Assembly: GCA_964579365.1 (NCBI GenBank)
Contig: CAZOFW010000004.1
Span: 1-28,286, forward strand
Source: JAKPKF01 sp964579365
Lineage (GTDB): Bacteria > Patescibacteriota > Dojkabacteria > SC72
Length of the DNA stretch: 28,286 nt
Direction: 5' to 3'
How positions within the stretch are numbered: position 1 is the first letter of the stretch; each line of letters begins with the position of its first letter. Below the pieces are notes generated by a model. It was not told the DNA's origin, searched no databases, and saw only the letters and a program-made list of their open reading frames with translations. Positions 7,402 to 14,501 of this stretch are shown here, one piece after another. A program made the position numbers and the translations under genes.

Positions 7402-8775
7402 ATGAAAATATATCTTAAAGATATAAAGGAAAGGTATCCTGAATTTGAAATTCGTAATTATGACGAAGAAGCTTTCTTTGTTGGTTTTAACCATGATTCA
7501 AGATGTTTGTTAGAAAATGAGATATATGTGCCTATTAAAGGAGAAAGGTTCGATGGCCATGACTTTATTGTGGAAGCTTTGGAAAAGGGAGCCTCTATGT
7601 CCATATGTGAGAAGGATAGCTCACAAAAGATTGAAGGTGTATCCAAACCAATTATTATTGTAGACAGTATAGAGGAAGGTTTACAAAAGATTGTGAACTA
7701 CTCTATCTCAGATATTTCAGCGCCCATTATAGCTATCACGGGTAGTACAGGAAAGACAACTACTAAACAGATGCTTGCCGCTATTCTTGGTTTTAAGAAC
7801 TCTGTTTTGTATGCAGATCATTTCAATACTGTCTGGGGGAATGCAATGTTACTTAGCAGATACGAAAATGAAGACTATGTAATCCTTGAGTGTGCCATGG
7901 ACAGAAAGGGAGAAATAGCTTGGCATGCAAATACCTTTGACCCTGACATTGGAATAATTCTAAATATTGGACATGTACATGCGGAAAAATTAGGAGGAAT
8001 AGATGAGATATATCAGGAGAAGAAGAATCTTGCGGATTATCTTGATAGAAGTGGTAAGCCTTTAATTATTAATGTAGATGATGAGAGATTAAATCAACTA
8101 AAGGATACTTTCAAATCTGAACTTCTGACATATGGTAAGAGCGAGGATGTGATGTTTAAAATCTATGATATATCTGTTGAGGAATCTGGTACAGATTTCA
8201 ACTTTGGTTTTGGTAATTCTTGGTACAGTGTGCATCTTAATGCCTTTGGAGAAGGTGTCGCATACGATGCTATGGCCGCAATCATAGCGGGATATAAATT
8301 AGGTATAAACATTGACGATTGTATCAGAGGAATTCTAAATTTCAGTCCCAATAATGGAAGATTTGAAGTTGAGAAATACGGTAAGAATGTATCTCTTGTA
8401 AACGATGCATACAACGCCAATCCCTCTTCTATGGATATGTCCTTAGAGACATTCTCAACGATGTATCCTAAGGATCTGTATTACAGAATTGTTGTGTTGG
8501 GAGATATGAAAGAACTGGGTGATGTCTCAGAAATAATGCATAAAGAATTGGGGGAGAAGGTAAAGAAGTATGAATTCAATCAAGTTTACTATGTCGGAGA
8601 TATGTTTAGTACCTTTGGAGTAGGAAAGAAACTTGAAAATGCAGACGAAGTATCTACAATGCTTACGGAAGATTTGAAAAGAGTTGGAGATAGAAAGATT
8701 GCAATTCTACTGAAAGCAAGTAACAGCGTAGGACTGAGTAAAATTCCGGAGTATTTGAAAAAATTAGGACTTTAA
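7402..8775 (+). CDS. murF: UDP-MurNAc-tripeptide-D-Ala-D-Ala ligase MurF
   Basis: MurF adds D-Ala-D-Ala to UDP-MurNAc-tripeptide with ATP, the last cytoplasmic step before MraY. The 457 residues show the Mur-ligase three-domain layout. An N-terminal domain has DSR (32-34) and PIKGERFDGHDF. The ATP site is ITGSTGKTTTKQ (112-123), followed by HAEKLGG-x4-IYQEK. The C-terminal domain has NDAYNANPSSM and VLGDMKELGD. These point to MurF rather than MurC, D or E. An AGGAAG at about 7390-7395, six bases before the ATG, is a plausible ribosome site, one of few in the window. Its stop overlaps that of convergent murG by 4 bases. D-Ala-D-Ala ligase and the other Mur ligases are not in this window. Confidence 0.94.
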   Translation: MKIYLKDIKERYPEFEIRNYDEEAFFVGFNHDSRCLLENEIYVPIKGERFDGHDFIVEALEKGASMSICEKDSSQKIEGVSKPIIIVDSIEEGLQKIVNYSISDISAPIIAITGSTGKTTTKQMLAAILGFKNSVLYADHFNTVWGNAMLLSRYENEDYVILECAMDRKGEIAWHANTFDPDIGIILNIGHVHAEKLGGIDEIYQEKKNLADYLDRSGKPLIINVDDERLNQLKDTFKSELLTYGKSEDVMFKIYDISVEESGTDFNFGFGNSWYSVHLNAFGEGVAYDAMAAIIAGYKLGINIDDCIRGILNFSPNNGRFEVEKYGKNVSLVNDAYNANPSSMDMSLETFSTMYPKDLYYRIVVLGDMKELGDVSEIMHKELGEKVKKYEFNQVYYVGDMFSTFGVGKKLENADEVSTMLTEDLKRVGDRKIAILLKASNSVGLSKIPEYLKKLGL

Positions 8776-9920
8776 GACATATCAATTTCCATAAGTATCT
8801 TCTTTGCAGCATCCAGTGGAAATGCTTTTTTCAGTCCACTGTGATTGATATCTCTTTCCTTCTCTAAATATCTATCTATCTTCAGCACTAAATTCTCAGG
8901 AGTTAATTCTCCTTCTGGTAAAATCACTGACAAGCCAAAATCTTGAAGGACTTTTGCATTCTCATACTGTTCATTATGTGTAACCCATGGAATTGGTATG
9001 AATATAGAAGAAAGTTGTAATACCCCTACTTCATATACTGTGTTTGCACCAGATCTTCCTACAAACAAATCAATATTGTCATATAAAAAACCTATTTCAT
9101 TGCTCTCTACATACTTAACAGGAAAGAATCTGTCTCTCAAATGCTCATCAAGGGTAATCTTTTCTTTAACAAGTTTGTCATAATCGTTGTATATTTTGTT
9201 CTCACCTGTTTGTACGATTACCTGGTATTTGTTTAAAAGATTATGTAGTGCACATCTTACTGTATCGTTTAGGATATGTGAGCCAAGACTTCCTCCTGAA
9301 ATATATACAATTGGATATTCCTCTTGGTTTACAAGCATCTTCTTTAACGCCTGAACTACTTTCCCACTTCCTTTGGTTTGAAATACTTCCTCTCTTACTA
9401 AATTCCCAACGTGTATTGTTTTTTTGTTTTTGAAAAACTTTGCAGAGGAATTGTATGCAAGGAAAATCTTTTTTGAAAATTTCCCAACTATCTTGTTTGA
9501 AAGCCCAACGGTAGAAGTTTGTTCATGTAGATATATATCTGCCTTGAGATATTTAGCTACCAAGCAAACAGGTACAGATACAAATCCACCAGTGGAAATA
9601 ACAATATCTGGTCTAAAGCTTTTAAGTATTTTGTAGGAGTCTACAAATCCCAGTATTGTTCTTAACAGTAATTTAATTGTATTTAAGGAGAAAGATCTTT
9701 GTAACTTCCCTGCCCGAATGTATTTGCAGTTGAAGAGTGCATTCCTGAAGCGTTTCTGTTCTATGGAATTCCCTATCTTTTCTCCTTCCATACCTAAGTC
9801 TCCACCAATGTAAAGAAAATTTTTCTTTGTAATTTGGTATTTGTTAGATATTTCTTGAATAATAGCCTCTGCTGCAGAAAGATGTCCTCCAGAGCCACCG
9901 CCTGTTACTACTATCTTCAT
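8772..9920 (-). CDS. murG: lipid II synthase MurG (UDP-GlcNAc transferase)
   Basis: MurG transfers GlcNAc from UDP-GlcNAc to lipid I on the inner membrane face. The chosen start gives 382 residues beginning MKIVVTGGGSGGH, placing the Gly-rich loop at the normal N-terminus. In-frame ATGs at 9944 and 9956 would add 8 or 12 residues and overlap ftsW. Family signs are STGGFVSVP, YLHEQTSTVGLSN, YISGGSLGSHILN, GRSGANTVYEVG and HNEQYENA. It lies 10 nt downstream of the ftsW stop, so the two are co-transcribed. No Shine-Dalgarno is evident for any of the starts. Confidence 0.94.
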   Translation of the reverse strand: MKIVVTGGGSGGHLSAAEAIIQEISNKYQITKKNFLYIGGDLGMEGEKIGNSIEQKRFRNALFNCKYIRAGKLQRSFSLNTIKLLLRTILGFVDSYKILKSFRPDIVISTGGFVSVPVCLVAKYLKADIYLHEQTSTVGLSNKIVGKFSKKIFLAYNSSAKFFKNKKTIHVGNLVREEVFQTKGSGKVVQALKKMLVNQEEYPIVYISGGSLGSHILNDTVRCALHNLLNKYQVIVQTGENKIYNDYDKLVKEKITLDEHLRDRFFPVKYVESNEIGFLYDNIDLFVGRSGANTVYEVGVLQLSSIFIPIPWVTHNEQYENAKVLQDFGLSVILPEGELTPENLVLKIDRYLEKERDINHSGLKKAFPLDAAKKILMEIDMS

Positions 9921-9930
9921 TTTCAATTCT

Positions 9931-11288
9931 TTACTGTTGTCCATTGAGTTTGGCAAATCTACTAATGTTTAATAGTATAGCAATACCCACTAAGGTTACA
10001 ATAGTACTTGAACCACCATAGGTTAAGAATGGTATGGGCATTCCTGTGAGAGGAACCAATCCAACATTGGCTGCAATGTTAAGTAAGGTTTGCGATGTAA
10101 GCCATACGGTTATACCGGCAGCAAGGAGTTTTCCCTGTTTGTCAGGAGCATTCATTGAGATACGAAGTCCCCTCCAGAGGAAGAGTATCCAGGAAAAAAT
10201 TATAATCGCACCCCCGAGTAGTCCAAGTTCTTCAAGGATAACTGCAAAAATGGAATCAGTGAAGGCTGTATTCTCTACCAGATATCCAAATCTCTGCCTT
10301 GATTGTCCAAATCCTTTTCCGAGAAGTCCCCCCGACCCTATTCCAATTAATATTTGTTGCATTTGGTATCCAGAACCTTTGGGGTCTGCGACCTCTCCTG
10401 TAAATGCTAGGGCAAGAAATGTCTGTACTCTTTTAAGTCTGTAAGGTTCCAGTATTGCCGCTAAAGCTCCAATTGGTAACAAAATTAATATTGTGGCGAA
10501 GGACCCAAATGTATGGACTTTGTCATTTCCTGCCATGATGAACATAGCAAATGCGGTAACGCAGATTACGATTGTTGTCCCTAAATCTGGTTCCAGGAGA
10601 ATTAGGATTGCAATTATTCCTAGTATTGCGAGAAATGTTAAGAGATTTTTTAGAAACCCCTCCTGCATTGCTTTCTTAATTGTACTGTATTTATATTCTC
10701 TTGCAGAAAGCCAAGATGAGAGGTAAAGAATTATGGCAATCTTTGCAAATTCAGCGGGTTGTATTTTGGGAAGAGATCCGATTGCAAACCATCTCTTTGA
10801 ACCGTTTGTTGCTTCTCCTAAGATTAATACGGCAACAAGNNNNNNNNNNNNNNNNNNNNNNNNNNNNNNNNNNNNNNNNNNNNNNNNNNNNNNNNNNNNN
10901 NNNNNNNNNNNNNNNNNNNNNNNNNNNNNNNNNNNNNNNCAAACCATCTCTTTGAACCGTTTGTTGCTTCTCCTAAGATTAATACGGCAACAAGCAAAAC
11001 AATTGTAATTATGAGGAATGGAAGTGCAAGTTTAGAGAATTTTCTGTAATCCCAGAAATATATTAATACTGCTGGTATTGTACCGATGAGAATCCATACT
11101 CCTTGTGATTTGAGAAAGTAGAATTGGTCATTGAAGAGTGTATTTGCTTTGTACACACTAGCATCAAATATCATCATAGCACCGAATATTGTCATTAAGA
11201 TTGCGAACACAAGGATAAGTAAATCTGGTTTGTGTCCTTCTAAGGCACTCATCAATCTAGTTTTTCTGGAAGCTTTTCTCATAGACAT
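9931..11288 (-). CDS. ftsW: peptidoglycan polymerase FtsW (SEDS), interrupted by an assembly gap
   Basis: FtsW polymerises lipid II at the septum with FtsI. The gene reads in two frames on either side of a 100-N run. The 5' part (to MSMRKASRK at 11288) ends in ATNGSKRWF, and the 3' part restarts inside the same sequence. Removing the Ns plus one copy of the 55-bp flanking duplication (155 bp) restores one 400-residue frame. SEDS hallmarks then appear: NGSKRWFAIG-x4-QPAEFAK, LEPDLGTT, TDSIFAVILEELGLLG and FLTYGGSSTI. The N-terminal GHKPD leads into about ten membrane helices. It could be RodA, but the murG neighbour favours FtsW. Only 30 bp separate it from the divergent kinase gene. Confidence 0.9.
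10785..10839. repeat. 55-bp direct repeat, copy 1 (gap flank)
   Basis: Identical base for base to 10940-10994 on the other side of the N run. It encodes the same ftsW residues around the NGSKRW motif. This is best read as unmerged contig ends. Confidence 0.9.
10840..10939. other. scaffold gap of exactly 100 N
   Basis: The round number and the identical flanks point to a placeholder gap rather than unknown sequence. The true gap length is probably zero or negative. Confidence 0.97.
10940..10994. repeat. 55-bp direct repeat, copy 2 (gap flank)
   Basis: An exact copy of 10785-10839. Collapsing the two copies and the Ns yields an intact ftsW. Confidence 0.9.
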
Positions 11289-11318
11289 AATATGATTATT
11301 AATATACTATATTAGGAT

Positions 11319-11933
11319 ATGAATAAAAAGGTTAGACCAGAGGAATTAGGTTATCTTTTTGTAGTTGGTGGACCAGGTAAGAGTGGTTCCTCGACTATAT
11401 CTCAAATGTTAACAAACAGATTTTCCCTAAAAAGAGTCTATGCTGGTGAGATACTTAGAGATATTCTCTCTGATTTAGGATTTCCATCTATTGAAAGTGC
11501 ATACAATGAGGGAAATATGAAGAAGGTTATGGAGATTGATAAGAAGTTAGATGAGTATCTTGTTAAAGTTTCTAAAACAAAAGATGTTTTAATTGAGTCA
11601 AAGGTGTTTGGTGCTTTAGCAAAGAAAAAAGATATTCCTGTGACAGTAAGTATTTGGCTTACTGCTTCCTTGCATACAAGGGTGTTAAGAAGCTTTGACA
11701 AGATAGGGATGAAAAAACCATTAGAAAAAATAAAAAGATATTTTAGAATAAGGAAGGATTTAGCATATAGAGAGAGATTTGATAGAGGGAGGTATATGCA
11801 GTTGTATGGAGTTGATACTGCAAAACCAAGAAGATATTTTGATATTGTTTTAAATACTTCTCATATGGATGAGAAGAAAACATTTAAATTAATTTTAGAA
11901 TTACTAAAAGATGGAGGATATATTAAAGAATAA
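11319..11933 (+). CDS. archaeal-type cytidylate kinase-like P-loop protein
   Basis: The 204 residues resemble the compact archaeal-type CMP kinases (AAA-type Cmk, about 180-200 residues) more than the 225-residue bacterial Cmk. The order is a Gly-rich loop GGPGKSGSST (17-26), VYAGEILRDI (like the family's SAGDIFRE), IDKKLDEYL then VLIESKVFGALA (like VLEGRLAG), WLTASLHTRVLRS, and a C-terminal RERFDRGRYMQLYGVD ending in YFDIVLNTS. The P-loop Lys position is Ser (G-S-S-T); archaeal-type members often have Thr there. The likely role is phosphorylating CMP/dCMP; this is inference. A TATACT (11303-11308) lies 10 nt before the ATG. Its 3' end overlaps the rubredoxin-like gene by 23 nt. Confidence 0.75.
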   Translation: MNKKVRPEELGYLFVVGGPGKSGSSTISQMLTNRFSLKRVYAGEILRDILSDLGFPSIESAYNEGNMKKVMEIDKKLDEYLVKVSKTKDVLIESKVFGALAKKKDIPVTVSIWLTASLHTRVLRSFDKIGMKKPLEKIKRYFRIRKDLAYRERFDRGRYMQLYGVDTAKPRRYFDIVLNTSHMDEKKTFKLILELLKDGGYIKE

Positions 11934-12120
11934 TAATACTCCTACTCAACCACCTGGTTCTGAATATGAAGTAAAGGAACCAATTGGTGAGGGCTTAGAG
12001 AGTGTATGGACTAGGTGTAAATGTTTAGTCTGTGGCTATGTTTATGAGGGTGCTTCTGAATGTAAGAAGTGTCCAAAGTGTGGTAATGAAGATCCTGATA
12101 AATTTGTCGATGCTGAATAA
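11911..12120 (+). CDS. rubredoxin-like small metal-binding protein
   Basis: A 69-residue protein. The first 32 residues are Pro/Glu-rich and probably disordered. The rest is a rubredoxin-like or zinc-ribbon knuckle pair: C-x-C-x2-CGYVYEG, then C-x2-CP-x-CG and a DPDKF end, much like the C-terminal domain of rubrerythrin. It could bind Fe for electron transfer or Zn as a structural ribbon. Desulfoferrodoxin at 23663 is a possible redox partner, but this is only a guess. The ATG lies inside the end of the kinase gene (23-nt overlap), so translation is probably coupled. Confidence 0.75.
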   Translation: MEDILKNNNTPTQPPGSEYEVKEPIGEGLESVWTRCKCLVCGYVYEGASECKKCPKCGNEDPDKFVDAE

Positions 12121-12122
12121 TA

Positions 12123-12206
12123 TGCCGGGAGAGGGACTTGAACCCTCACTCTATTTCTAGAACGGGATTTTAAGTCCCGCGTGTCTGCCAGTTCCACCAT
12201 CTCGGC
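12123..12206 (-). tRNA. tRNA-Leu (anticodon UAA)
   Basis: An 84-nt class II tRNA on the minus strand with a long variable arm. The acceptor begins GCCGAGA and pairs with TCCCGGC, with one A-C mismatch. The anticodon stem is CGGGA/TCCCG with loop CTTAAAA, giving UAA. The T arm is GAGGG-TTCAAGT-CCCTC. The discriminator is A, and CCA is not encoded (ATA follows). Confidence 0.93.
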
Positions 12207-12214
12207 ACAAACTA

Positions 12215-12237
12215 GGTTATTTTAATCTAAAATAACC
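12215..12237 (-). other. perfect hairpin between two tRNA genes
   Basis: A 10-bp perfect stem, GGTTATTTTA / TAAAATAACC, with a 3-nt loop lies between tRNA-Cys and tRNA-Leu. No T tract follows in the direction of transcription, so it looks more like a processing or folding element than a terminator. Confidence 0.5.
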
Positions 12238-12256
12238 ATATTTACAATCTTTTTAA

Positions 12257-12332
12257 TGGAGGTGACGACGGGAGTCGAACCCGTGATAGCGGTTTTGCAG
12301 ACCGCGGCCTTAACCAACTTGGCTACGTCACC
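12257..12332 (-). tRNA. tRNA-Cys (anticodon GCA)
   Basis: Minus strand. The acceptor GGTGACG/CGTCACC is fully paired. The anticodon stem GCGGT/ACCGC has loop CTGCAAA, giving GCA. The T arm is ACGGG-TTCGACT-CCCGT. The discriminator is U, the usual tRNA-Cys identity base, and a 3' CCA is encoded. Its 5' end lies 3 nt after the pyruvate kinase stop codon, so the tRNA is probably cut from the same transcript. Confidence 0.95.
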
Positions 12333-12335
12333 GCG

Positions 12336-13733
12336 CTATCTAGATAAGACATCTTTTACAGTTACAATCTCTAAAGTTGCATCTTCACTATTATGTCTTA
12401 TAGAACTACCGCTAATAATAGCAATTTTATCGTTTAAATCCAACTCCCCATGAGAGAAAACAATATCTACGGCACTCTCTATTATCTCATCCCTATCTGT
12501 TGGAAATTCTTTAATGTAGTAACTCTGTACCCCAAAGTATATTCTCTCTTGCCTTATTCGTTTGATTCTATTGCTAATTGACCATACTGGTACATTTGGT
12601 CTATGTCTTGAAAGACTAGGTAATGTCTTGCCCATGTTCGAAAGTACAACTACTCCTTTGATGTCTGCATTGTTGAAAATATCGCAGGCATTTCTACAAA
12701 GCTCATCTACCTCTCTTGAAGCATCTGTTACGCCATATACCTTTGATGTTTGCATAACACTCTCTGCCTCTTTTGAAATCTTTTGTATAGCCTGTACAGA
12801 TTCAACTGGATATTTCCCTGTTGAAGTTTCTGCAGAAAGCATGACAGCATCAGTTCCATCCATGACTGCATTTGCAACATCTGAAACCTCTGCTCTTGTT
12901 GGTCTGATATTCTCCCTCATGGACTCTAACATCTGTGTAGCAACAATAACGGGTTTTCCTTCTGTTCGGCATCTGTATATTAACTGTTTCTGAAGTACTG
13001 GTAGTTTCTCATATGCAATTTCTACTCCAAGATCTCCCCTTGCTATCATGATGCCATCAGAGACACAAAGTATATCGTCTATGTTATCAATCCCCTCCTG
13101 ATTTTCTATCTTTGCAATTATCTTAATATCTGATTGTCCTACGAATTTTCTAATCTCTTCAATATCTTGTTTGGTTCTAACAAATGATACAGAAAGGAAA
13201 TCATAATCATTATTTAAGGCACAGGTTATTGATTGTTTGTCTTTTTCTGAAAGAATTGGAAAATCCAATCTTACGGAGGGCAATGCTACTGTTTTGTTTG
13301 GTTTAAGTCTTCCCTCCTGTATTACTCTGCAAAAAACATTCTCCCCTTCTATCCTTGTTACTGTTAATTCAATATTCCCATCATCTAGGAGAACTAAATC
13401 ATTTGGCTTGAGGTATAAGTGAACATTTGGATATGAAATTTGTATGCCAGCTGTGTTGCTATTTGAGGAGATGACGGCTTCCTCTTTTACTTCTATCTCA
13501 TCCTTAATATTTACAACTCTGATCTTGCTACCCTGTGTATCTAACATTAAGGCTACTCTTGGAGAAATTTCTCTTACTAACTTCCCAACCCTTATAATTT
13601 CATCTTCATTAGCGAAGGAACTGTTAATTCTTGCTATCGCTAATCCGGAATTTATCATCTCTGTAAGCACAGATTTATCCCATGAGGATGGGCCAATCGT
13701 AGCTATTATTTTTGTTTTGGCAATGTTGTACAT
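12336..13733 (-). CDS. pyk: pyruvate kinase
   Basis: Pyruvate kinase converts phosphoenolpyruvate and ADP to pyruvate and ATP, the last step of glycolysis. At 465 residues it is close to the E. coli enzyme, without a C-terminal PEP-mobilising extension. Seen are KIIATIGPSS, ARINSSFA (RxNxS kept from the usual ARLNFSHG), LDTQGSKIR (usually LDTKGPEIR), AKIENQEGIDN with the catalytic Lys and metal Glu, IMIARGDLGVE, and VIVATQMLESM. Active-site residues are kept, but the first two motifs are unusual for the family. A TATACT about 20 nt before the ATG may be its -10. Two tRNAs follow directly. Confidence 0.94.
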   Translation of the reverse strand: MYNIAKTKIIATIGPSSWDKSVLTEMINSGLAIARINSSFANEDEIIRVGKLVREISPRVALMLDTQGSKIRVVNIKDEIEVKEEAVISSNSNTAGIQISYPNVHLYLKPNDLVLLDDGNIELTVTRIEGENVFCRVIQEGRLKPNKTVALPSVRLDFPILSEKDKQSITCALNNDYDFLSVSFVRTKQDIEEIRKFVGQSDIKIIAKIENQEGIDNIDDILCVSDGIMIARGDLGVEIAYEKLPVLQKQLIYRCRTEGKPVIVATQMLESMRENIRPTRAEVSDVANAVMDGTDAVMLSAETSTGKYPVESVQAIQKISKEAESVMQTSKVYGVTDASREVDELCRNACDIFNNADIKGVVVLSNMGKTLPSLSRHRPNVPVWSISNRIKRIRQERIYFGVQSYYIKEFPTDRDEIIESAVDIVFSHGELDLNDKIAIISGSSIRHNSEDATLEIVTVKDVLSR

Positions 13734-13831
13734 ATGGCAGTTTTATTAGGTAAAGTATACTCAAAGAAATAGTTCATGTCTATGATTGGTTGTGATATAT
13801 TATACAAAGTTAAGATATTTACTGCCTTTAT

Positions 13832-14242
13832 ATGAAAAATACGCTACGTCTGTTTTTTATCTATGCCTTAATACTTTTTGTTGTAATGCAGATATTTGAA
13901 AGAGGGATTCTCTTTCCATCTGGAGGTGTATATATGTTTGCAACCATACTTGTTCTGACATTAACGCTTATGGTATGTGCTCCACTATTACATTTTCTTA
14001 CAATCAAGAGTAAATTCCCAACATTCTTTCTAATGTCCTCTATTCTTCTTGTTGGTGTTATGTTTCTGTTAAAAACATTCATGACAGATTTTTATATTGA
14101 AACATATACGTTTGATCAAACAGATATTGGGACATTACAGATTAACAGCTTTATTGTTACTCCTTTGATATCTATTATTGGATTTTCAGTTATTACTTCC
14201 CTGTTTGCTAGCATATACAGAAGTTTGGATAATGCCGATTAA
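13832..14242 (+). CDS. small four-helix membrane protein, possibly 4TMS holin-like
   Basis: 136 residues with four predicted membrane segments (about 5-22, 32-52, 64-86, 108-128) and short loops. Its layout (helix, helix, basic turn ahead of the third helix, short hydrophilic loop, final helix followed by Ser) recalls the 'phage holin family 4' / mycobacterial 4TMS superfamily common in bacteria and CPR genomes, which is not necessarily phage-derived. I see no diagnostic motif, so the family is tentative. It is 20 nt ahead of secG, which has its own -10 box in that gap. Confidence 0.6.
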   Translation: MKNTLRLFFIYALILFVVMQIFERGILFPSGGVYMFATILVLTLTLMVCAPLLHFLTIKSKFPTFFLMSSILLVGVMFLLKTFMTDFYIETYTFDQTDIGTLQINSFIVTPLISIIGFSVITSLFASIYRSLDNAD

Positions 14243-14249
14243 AATGGTG

Positions 14250-14255
14250 TATAAT
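14250..14255 (+). promoter_or_regulatory. -10 box of secG
   Basis: A perfect TATAAT ends 7 nt before the secG ATG, with TG directly in front. The predicted mRNA starts at or beside the ATG. Confidence 0.5.
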
Positions 14256-14262
14256 AGCCATT

Positions 14263-14496
14263 ATGAATGATAATCTTCTAAATCTAATATATATCCTGCA
14301 AATCGTGGTCTGTTCCCTCCTTGTTGTGAGTATTCTGTTACAGAATCGTGCAGAGGGCTTGGGAAAGATGTTTGGAGGAGGTGGTGAGGTATTTAGAACA
14401 AAGAGAGGACTAGAGAAATTTCTCTACTATTTCACAATTTCTTTAATTGTTGTACTAATAGTCCTGTCTCTCTTGTTACTGAAATTATCTGCTTAG
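14263..14496 (+). CDS. secG: protein translocase subunit SecG
   Basis: SecG is the small SecYEG subunit that assists preprotein export. The 77 residues form two membrane helices (about 5-25 and 52-74) around the conserved cytoplasmic loop LLQNRAEGLGKMFGGGGEVFRTKRG, here broken as LLQNRAEGLG, FGGGGEVF and RTKRG. The normal family length is 70-110. The solute-binding protein follows 5 nt after its stop. Confidence 0.93.
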   Translation: MNDNLLNLIYILQIVVCSLLVVSILLQNRAEGLGKMFGGGGEVFRTKRGLEKFLYYFTISLIVVLIVLSLLLLKLSA

Positions 14497-14501
14497 AAAA
14501 T

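Noticed and set aside
9921..9956. Upstream in-frame ATGs for murG
   Set aside because: They would add residues before the Gly-rich loop that usually starts MurG and overlap ftsW; no ribosome site supports them.
10785..10994. Direct repeat around ftsW as a mobile-element target duplication or a frameshifted pseudogene
   Set aside because: The copies flank exactly 100 Ns and collapsing them restores a full-length FtsW, so an assembly artefact explains everything.
13832..14242. Prophage remnant because of the holin-like membrane protein
   Set aside because: No other phage genes are nearby, and 4TMS holin-like proteins are common chromosomal genes.
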